Origin: Erigeron canadensis
Taxonomy: Eukaryota; Streptophyta; Magnoliopsida; Asterales; Asteraceae
Reading direction: 5' to 3'
NCBI RefSeq assembly: GCF_010389155.1
Contig: NC_057761.1
Span: 9,922,501 to 9,986,500, forward strand
Length of the DNA: 64,000 nt
In this document: positions 57,842 through 64,000 of the stretch, piece by piece
Layout of the letters: every line of letters begins with the position of its first letter
How positions within the stretch are numbered: the stretch's first letter is position 1
Program-made: the position numbers and the translations under genes
The notes under the pieces: model-generated
What the model saw: only the letters and a program-made list of their open reading frames with translations
Databases searched by the model: none
Told to the model about the DNA's origin: nothing

Positions 57842-60800
57842 TTAAGGATCAAGATTTAGCATACCAAGTTTAGAGATTAAGAAATTAAACCTCTTTTCGT
57901 CCAGTGGTTTTGTGAACAAATCAGCGAGTTGGTGGTCAGTTCCCACGAAGTAGAGTTCGATGTCACCTTTCTCAACATGATCTTTGAGAAAATGATATCT
58001 CACATCAATGTGCTTTGAGCGTGAGTGATTGACTGAGTTGACAACAATTGCAATGGCACTTTGTGAATCACAATAGATAGGGACACGATCATATTTCAGA
58101 CCATAGTCGGTAAGTTGTGTTTTCATCCATAACACTTGAGCACAACAACTAGCAGCAGCTACATATTCAGCCTCTGCTGTTGACAGTGATACGCAATTTT
58201 GCTTTTTGGATGACCAACTTACAATCTTATCCCCTAAGAATTGTAAAGTACCAGATGTGCTCTTGCGATCAAGCTTACAAGCTGCATGATCTGCATCTGA
58301 ATAGGCAGTTAAATTGAATCCAGTATCCCTTGGATACCAGAGACCAAGATTGGGTGTACCCTTCAGATAACGAAAAATTCGTTTCACAGCTTGGTAATGT
58401 AAATCAGTCGGAGCGGCTTGATACCTAGCACACATACATGTTGCAAACATTATATCTGGGCGAGATGCTGTAAGATACAACAATGAACCAATCATGCTTC
58501 TATACCTCTTTTGGTCAAATGGTTTCCCATTTTTATCAGCATTAATGTTTGTACGAGCAGCCATTGGGGTTGAAATTGAAGTACAATTAGTCATTTCAAA
58601 CTTTTTCAACATATCTTTTATGTACTTACCTTGTGATATAAAAATACAAGTTGGTAATTGTTTGATTTGTAGACCCAAAAAGTAATTCATTTCCCCAATC
58701 ATGCTCATTTCAAAATGATTGACCATTAGAGATGAAAAATTTCGACAAAAAGTTTGACTGGTTGACCCAAAAATAATGTCATCAACATATATTTGGACAA
58801 GTAAAACATGTTTACCTTGCTTACGAATAAACAGGGTAGGGTCAATAGTACCTTTGGTAAAGCCTCCTTTGAGTAAGAAAGTAGATAAGGAATCATACCA
58901 TGCTCGGGGTGCCTGCTTCAAACCATAGAGGGCCTTGTCTAACCAGTAGACATGGTTTGGCTTCTTAGGATCAACAAAACCTTCAGGTTGCTCCACGTAA
59001 ACTTCTTCTTTGAGTTCTTCGTTCAAGAATGCTGTCTTCACATCCATTTGAAACACTGTGAAGTTTCTGAATGCGGCATAAGCTAAGAATATACGAATGG
59101 CCTCCATTCTTGCAACAGGAGCGAAAGTTTCGTCAAAATCCACACCAGGTTGTTGGCAGTAACCCTTTACAACCAATCTAGCTTTGTTCCTTACTACAAC
59201 TCCATTTTCATCCTTCTTGTTCTTGAAAATCTACTTGGTGCGAATTGGTTCTTCTTTCCTTGGATTTGGAACCAATCTCCATACCTTTAGTCTTTCAAAC
59301 TGAGCTAATTCATCTTGCATTGCTTTAACCCATTCTGGATCACAAAGAGCTTCAGAGACAGTTTTGGGTTCAATGTTACTCAGTGAAAGTGCAACAAGAC
59401 ACTCATTGACTGTAGTACGGGTAGAAACACCAGCTTGTGGATCTCCGATGATCTGTTCTGTAGGATGATCTTTACACATACGTGACCACTTGTTGTCATG
59501 AGGAAGAGGATCTTGTTGATGAATGTCAACATTACCATCATTAAATCCAGAGTTCTGTTGAGCAATGGAATCATAGCTTGGAAGAACTCCTTCCTCAAAA
59601 TTTGGATGATCAAAATCCAGTGGTACATACACATTTGGAGTATTTGATGAATTTGTTGTTTGGATGATTTGAGAAGGTTGTTCTTGAACATTCTTTTGAG
59701 AATAAATATCACTTGAAGATGATTCTTCTTGCTCTGTAGAATTTGAAGATGATTCATGATTGTTGTCAGGAAGTGATTCATTTGTTTGAATGGGGTCATT
59801 GTTCGGAATTGGTTCATTGATGACTTCAGGTTCCTTTTCTTGATTCGGTTTTGAGTTGTAGAATTCTTCGAAAAGAATATCTAGCTCTTCACTTGTTGGA
59901 AATGGATATTTCTTGAATTTTGAAGCTAAGGTAGACGTCCTTGAGGAAGCACTTGAATTACTTGGATCACTAATTGTTGGTAGCAAGCTTTCTTGTTCAA
60001 ATATCATGCCAGACATCTCGTCAAACCAAACATTCATGGTTTCTTGAATCGTGTTTGTTCAACGATTGAAGATGCGATATGCAATCGATGTCTTTGAGTA
60101 ACCAACAAAGTAACCTTCGTCACCTTTCCTTTCAAACTTTCCAACATTTTCCCTATCATTCAAGGTATACCAGACACACCCAAAAATATGGAAGTAATTG
60201 ATGTTGGGTTTGCGTTTGTTAATAACCTCATAAGGAGTCTTCTCATGACGCTGATTGATGATGGACCGATTTTGAGTGTGACAGGCTGTGTCAACAGCTT
60301 CAGCCCACATGTTTGATGGTAACTTGGAATAAGCAAGCATTGTTCTTGTTGCTTCCACCAGCGTACGGTTTCTCCTTTCAACAACACCATTTTGTTGTGG
60401 GGTACGGACAACAGAGAATTGGTGAGTAATGCCTTTTGATTTGCAAAATCATTGAAGATGGCATTTTTGAACTCAGTACCGTTATCTGAACGGATATAAC
60501 GGACTGGAAGTTGAAGATTCACTTGAGTGGAAGTGATGAAATCGATCAAACTTTGAGTTGTTTCATCTTTTGAAGCAAGAAACTTGACCCAAGTGTATCT
60601 AGAATAATCATCAATGATAACCAGAATATATCTCTTCCCGTTTCTACTTTGTACTTTCATAGGCCCACAAAGATCCATGTGAAGCAAATGAAGAGGTGCC
60701 AAAGTGTGTGGAATTTTCTTTGGTTTATGAGAAGTTCTCTTGATCTTCCCAACTACACAAGAAGGACAGACATGCTCACTCTCATATTTGTAGTCAGGCA

Positions 60801-61290
60801 AGCCTTCAACAAGTTGCTTGTTGACTAAGGCATTGATGGTTTGATAATTCAAGTGAGAAAGCCTTCTATGCCACAACCACGAATTTTTTGAAGTAGCTTT
60901 TGAAACAAGACAGATATTATCAGTTGGTTGGTTATCATCAAGATTAACTGTGAAAAGATTGTCTTCACGATCTCCGCATAGGATATCAATTCCATCTAGA
61001 GTTTGGACTTTGCACAGAGATTGTCGAAAAAGAACTTGAAGATTGTTGTCACAAAACTGTCCAACACTAAACAAGTTATGACTCAAGCCTTCAACATAAT
61101 GAACTTTCTTGATGACAATTCCGTTTCTTTCAATATCTCCATAACCTAGAATTGGAGCGAAATTGTTGTTTCCGAAACGAACAGTTCCCATGAATCTTTC
61201 AACAAAATTCTTGAGCAATGATTTATTGCCAGTCATGTGTTTTGAACACCCAAAATCGAGTATCCATACACAGATGGTTATTTCCTGCAA
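57842..61290 (-). pseudogene. pol: SIR6 pol, broken
   Basis: It starts in the frame of QEITICVWILDFGCSKHMTG. The protease motif has Phe where SIR5 has Ser (DFG against DSG), probably inactivating. Integrase HHCC (HRRLSHLNYQTINALVNKQ ... CPSCVVGK) and two catalytic Asp are intact. A one-base deletion near 60449 shifts the frame before the Glu. TGA (60056-60058) replaces Arg and TAG (59231-59233) replaces Trp at the reverse transcriptase start. The last frame holds reverse transcriptase ([27 protein letters not shown]) and RNase H ([19 protein letters not shown]), ending [10 protein letters not shown] at 57842. This is the best complete alpha pol C-terminus in the window. Confidence 0.92.
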
Positions 61291-61316
61291 TCAAAAATTT
61301 AACCAACTTTAGGTAC

Positions 61317-64000
61317 CTACTTAGAGACAGGTTCTTTGTGGTTAGTTAATACAGGCAGGGGATATAACTTAGGAGATGCATACAAACATGCTTTCGAATC
61401 AACATACTTGTTAACAAGCACATTATCAACAAGCACATTTGGATTAAACAAACGAATATTAACACACGAATCAAAAGTCACACGTTTACCAGCATTCAAA
61501 CCATGCATATGAGAACAAGAATTAACATTGTTTACAACATCACAAGGCCTAGCCTTGGCACCATTAACATTGTTTAACACAGAGGACTTAAAAGATAAAT
61601 TGTTTGACTCAACAGAAATATGCTTCTTCTTACTACCATCTTTTCTTCTTCGCCTTTTCTTCTTTTTATCAACATTAGTGAACTTAGGTACTAATGACTT
61701 AGCTACCCATTTAGTCTCACTAATTAAGCTCTTTCCACCTGTCGAATTGACACCAAGAAGATTAGAACGAGAGTTTTGAAGCACTTTTATCTTTTTAGAC
61801 TCTTTTGGCGGTGCAGAAACTTCTTGTTTCTTAGGTTTATCATGAGAGAACCAGCCATATCTATCCCTATACCTAGTTGCACCATTTGAAGCATCCCTAG
61901 TTAACAAAACTGAACTAGACTTAGACACTTTAGAATTTGAACTAGAATGAGAGCTAGACGAAGAAACATTTGAATTGATTTCCAGAAGTTTCACTTTGTT
62001 GTATTTGATTTTGGGTTTGGTCTCATCTTGTTTGGTTTTAACATGCTTTTCTGGGGTAGGACACTTTGTTTTTAACTTATTGATTCTTGGTTTGGTGACA
62101 GTCTTTGATTCAGTCTTGATGAGTTTGGAAGTAATCCGTTTCTTTGAATAATATGAAGTTGGAGCTTTGAAAAATGATTTTGGAGATTCCTCTTTTGATT
62201 CAACTTTGATTTTGGTAAATTTAATCTTTTTCTCAGTTTCAGAATCAAAAACATATTCTCCCTCCATGAATTTATCAAAATCATTTTTGGTGAATGGTGA
62301 AACTGGAGAGAACTTTGAAAAATCAGGAGTTTTGTTTTCCAACTTCACACTATTGCTTGTCTCAGGAATAAAATCAACTTGAACTGACACTTCTTTGGTT
62401 TCACAAGAAAGTTGAGTAGAAGTATCAACACCTATACTAGCATAAAGCTTAGGGTGAACAACTAACTCTTCAGGAAACTCATAAGTGAAAAACCTAAAGT
62501 AGTACCATATCGAAACTAAACTATGCGCAAGTTCGTCATTAGATAAATCAGATTGCACATAATCATTAGCTCTTTCAGTAGTAGTATCTTGGCATGAATA
62601 CTCAAAAGAATCAGTCAAGGTTTGGGTGGAGGAACCAGTAGATGAAACACAAGCAGTCTGAGTGTAATGGTCTACTAAAAGACTGAAATCAGTTTTGGTA
62701 GAAACATTCACACAAACTTTCTTGATATCAACGACAACTGATTCATTCTTTGAATTCGGACTTTGAGACTGTAGATTATTAATAAGTTTTTGTTGAGATT
62801 CCACCTTTTTTTGTAAACCTTCTATTTGTTTTTCCAAAAATGTGGATGGAACATACAATTTAGTTGGTTTAGGTGGTGAAACAACAGATTCTTGGTTTTG
62901 AAAATTCGACGCAATTTCTTCTAATTCAAAAATTGATGACTTTTTCGTTTTGTAAGAAGTATTAATTGCATCATAATTAACCAAAAATTTATTATTTTGA
63001 ATTTTCTCAACTTCATCAGTCTCAAATTCGTCATCCAATGGACGAATGAATTGTTGAACCATACCAAGTCTCAAAAACTTTTCATCATACAAGGGTTCGA
63101 TCTTGTCTTTGGCTTTTTGCAATGGAGTGATATTCTCAGATCCCAACCCAAGAAGAAGTTCTGATCTATCAATCTTTAACTTATTGAAATAGGCAGTGAA
63201 ATCCAAAAGAGGGTTTTGTTCAACTTTGTACAACTTTTCTTGATAGAAAAGTATATTTTTTTTATATTCCTCAATTTGTCTTCCAAGATTTTCAATCTCA
63301 ATGCCTTTTAAAAAACAGTTATGATTTAAATCAGAAACTTTTCTTTCAAGGTCAATTGTTTTTGGTGTAGCTTCTTGAAGCTTCTTATTCAGATTATCAA
63401 CATCCATTTGTCTCGCATTTGCACGAAGCCATCCAGTGGTCTTTTGAACTTCAAGATCTTGATTGTTTTTTTCAAGATCAAGAATGGTCTTTTCTAAATT
63501 ATGACACTTTTCCAATAACTTAGAGTCAGGAGACGCATTCATTTCACATTCTTTAACCAACATTTGTTCTTTATAGTTTTGAAATTCTTGTTTCATAGCA
63601 TCATACTCAAAAAGTAGTTTAGAATTTTCTTCAAGAAGTTTTGTGTATTCCCTTTTTGAAAATACAATGCTATTTTTCAATTTCTTGTTTTTGTTGGCTA
63701 AAGAAGTGTAATGATTCGTCAAGTTTGATAAGGCAATTCTACAAGACTCTTTATCCTTAATTGATGAAAAACTAGAGTCGAGATTTACCTCATCATCGGG
63801 ATATTCCTCGTCAGTGTTGTCAGCCTCAAACACTTTGTCTTTGCTCAACCTTGCCATGAAACATACATTGGCAGACAGATCTTCATCTTCATCAACAGTA
63901 AGCAAGAGCCACTTGTCATCTTCAGCAATCAAGGCTTGACCGGCTTCAACTTGCTTAGCCAGAAGCATCTTCTGCTTGTAGTATGCATAATCCTTCTTGC
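61317..64000 (-). CDS. gag: SIR6 gag C-terminal extension (coiled coil, TQT motifs, basic tail), partial
   Basis: The frame is open from the right edge (KKDYAYYKQKMLLAKQVEAG) for about 890 codons to TAG 61317-61319; the zinc knuckle and N-terminus are outside. Order: an acidic link (DEDEDLSANVCFMARL); a long coiled coil (KESCRIALSNLTNHYTSLAN through about residue 300); TQT-type motifs within 62375-62720 (STKTD, YTQTA, SSTQTL, TSTQLS, SVQVD); and a Ser/Lys/Arg-rich basic tail (DKKKKRRRRKDGSKKKH) finishing NHKEPVSK. No catalytic domain is present. Sirevirus Gag is known to bind LC8-family proteins through TQT-like motifs; particle assembly or transport is therefore a plausible role. It is intact over the visible length, unlike SIR5. 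Confidence 0.85.
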   Translation of the reverse strand, partial: KKDYAYYKQKMLLAKQVEAGQALIAEDDKWLLLTVDEDEDLSANVCFMARLSKDKVFEADNTDEEYPDDEVNLDSSFSSIKDKESCRIALSNLTNHYTSLANKNKKLKNSIVFSKREYTKLLEENSKLLFEYDAMKQEFQNYKEQMLVKECEMNASPDSKLLEKCHNLEKTILDLEKNNQDLEVQKTTGWLRANARQMDVDNLNKKLQEATPKTIDLERKVSDLNHNCFLKGIEIENLGRQIEEYKKNILFYQEKLYKVEQNPLLDFTAYFNKLKIDRSELLLGLGSENITPLQKAKDKIEPLYDEKFLRLGMVQQFIRPLDDEFETDEVEKIQNNKFLVNYDAINTSYKTKKSSIFELEEIASNFQNQESVVSPPKPTKLYVPSTFLEKQIEGLQKKVESQQKLINNLQSQSPNSKNESVVVDIKKVCVNVSTKTDFSLLVDHYTQTACVSSTGSSTQTLTDSFEYSCQDTTTERANDYVQSDLSNDELAHSLVSIWYYFRFFTYEFPEELVVHPKLYASIGVDTSTQLSCETKEVSVQVDFIPETSNSVKLENKTPDFSKFSPVSPFTKNDFDKFMEGEYVFDSETEKKIKFTKIKVESKEESPKSFFKAPTSYYSKKRITSKLIKTESKTVTKPRINKLKTKCPTPEKHVKTKQDETKPKIKYNKVKLLEINSNVSSSSSHSSSNSKVSKSSSVLLTRDASNGATRYRDRYGWFSHDKPKKQEVSAPPKESKKIKVLQNSRSNLLGVNSTGGKSLISETKWVAKSLVPKFTNVDKKKKRRRRKDGSKKKHISVESNNLSFKSSVLNNVNGAKARPCDVVNNVNSCSHMHGLNAGKRVTFDSCVNIRLFNPNVLVDNVLVNKYVDSKACLYASPKLYPLPVLTNHKEPVSK

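Larger units (their letters stand above)
54697..64000 (-). mobile_element. SIR6: alpha-subfamily Sirevirus-like element, 5' end beyond the window
   Basis: On the minus strand it runs from the gag extension at the right edge through pol and the tail to the 3' LTR. It is the least damaged gag extension here but has two nonsense changes and a frameshift in pol. AACCT (54692-54696) is the expected target duplication. It is inserted in SIR4. Confidence 0.9.

Noticed and set aside
1..64000. CRISPR array, prokaryotic operon or plasmid-type system
   Set aside because: All repeats are retrotransposon LTRs, tandem LTR minisatellites or TE tails. Introns, LTRs and a CACTA/Harbinger context mark plant nuclear DNA.

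Overview
The window looks like heterochromatic, gene-poor DNA from a flowering plant. Every coding region I recognise belongs to a transposable element: Ty3/Gypsy, Ty1/Copia, CACTA, PIF/Harbinger and Mutator-like. The Sirevirus-type gag, pol and post-pol proteins, and one very young Copia element, resemble those I know from Asteraceae (lettuce/tansy/sunflower group). That assignment is inference. I found no host gene, rRNA, tRNA or CRISPR array.

Layout, left half (1-32800): a nest of insertions whose right ends appear one after another. The outermost host is a dead PIF/Harbinger transposase gene (HARB: 17405-17888, 28904-29170 and 32044-32626). A terminal LTR fragment (LTR-T, ends 17400) sits in HARB. 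Copia element SIR2 (ends 16479) sits in LTR-T, and Copia element SIR1 (ends 10518) sits in SIR2. A CACTA transposon (ends 6659) sits in SIR1, and a chromovirus-like Gypsy element GYP1 (ends 4160) sits in the CACTA. All their left halves lie outside the window. HARB is further split by two solo LTRs of one family: SOLO1 (TSD CCTAC) and SOLO2 (TSD CTTAC). SOLO1 itself holds COP1, an intact Copia element (18498-26379, TSD TACTA) with a 1338-codon gag-pol and almost identical LTRs.

Middle (32801-35570): a 1.03-kb non-autonomous Mutator-like element with ~230-bp inverted arms, then about 1.6 kb of AT-rich repeat-bearing DNA with no recognised gene.

Right half (35571-64000): mostly minus-strand Sirevirus-like elements. 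SIR3 is internally deleted. SIR4 is inserted in SIR3 pol. The SIR4 additional ORF is in turn broken by SIR5 (plus strand, 42328-54370, a recombinant carrying an extra truncated tail) and SIR6 (minus strand, 54697 to the right edge). There are two Sirevirus-like subfamilies. Alpha (SIR1, SIR5, SIR6) has ~0.32-kb LTRs starting TGTTAGAAATCC, a gag extended by a coiled-coil/TQT region, and a ~2.7-kb non-coding tail after pol. Beta (SIR2, SIR3, SIR4) has ~0.95-kb LTRs starting TGTTAGGTC and a long additional ORF after pol.

Most interesting: the untranslated parts of these elements are highly structured. Both subfamilies carry, just after the pol stop, paired stem-loops whose stems differ but whose loops keep the core AACGCCYTTGTG. 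Alpha tails also have arrays of hairpins with compensatory base changes, an LTR dyad around the TATA box that also covaries, and a gag leader with about twelve GACGATCTT/AAGATCGTC hairpins. In SIR2 the additional ORF has its own plant-like TATA box and telo-box upstream. All coordinates, repeat counts and comparisons were made by eye.
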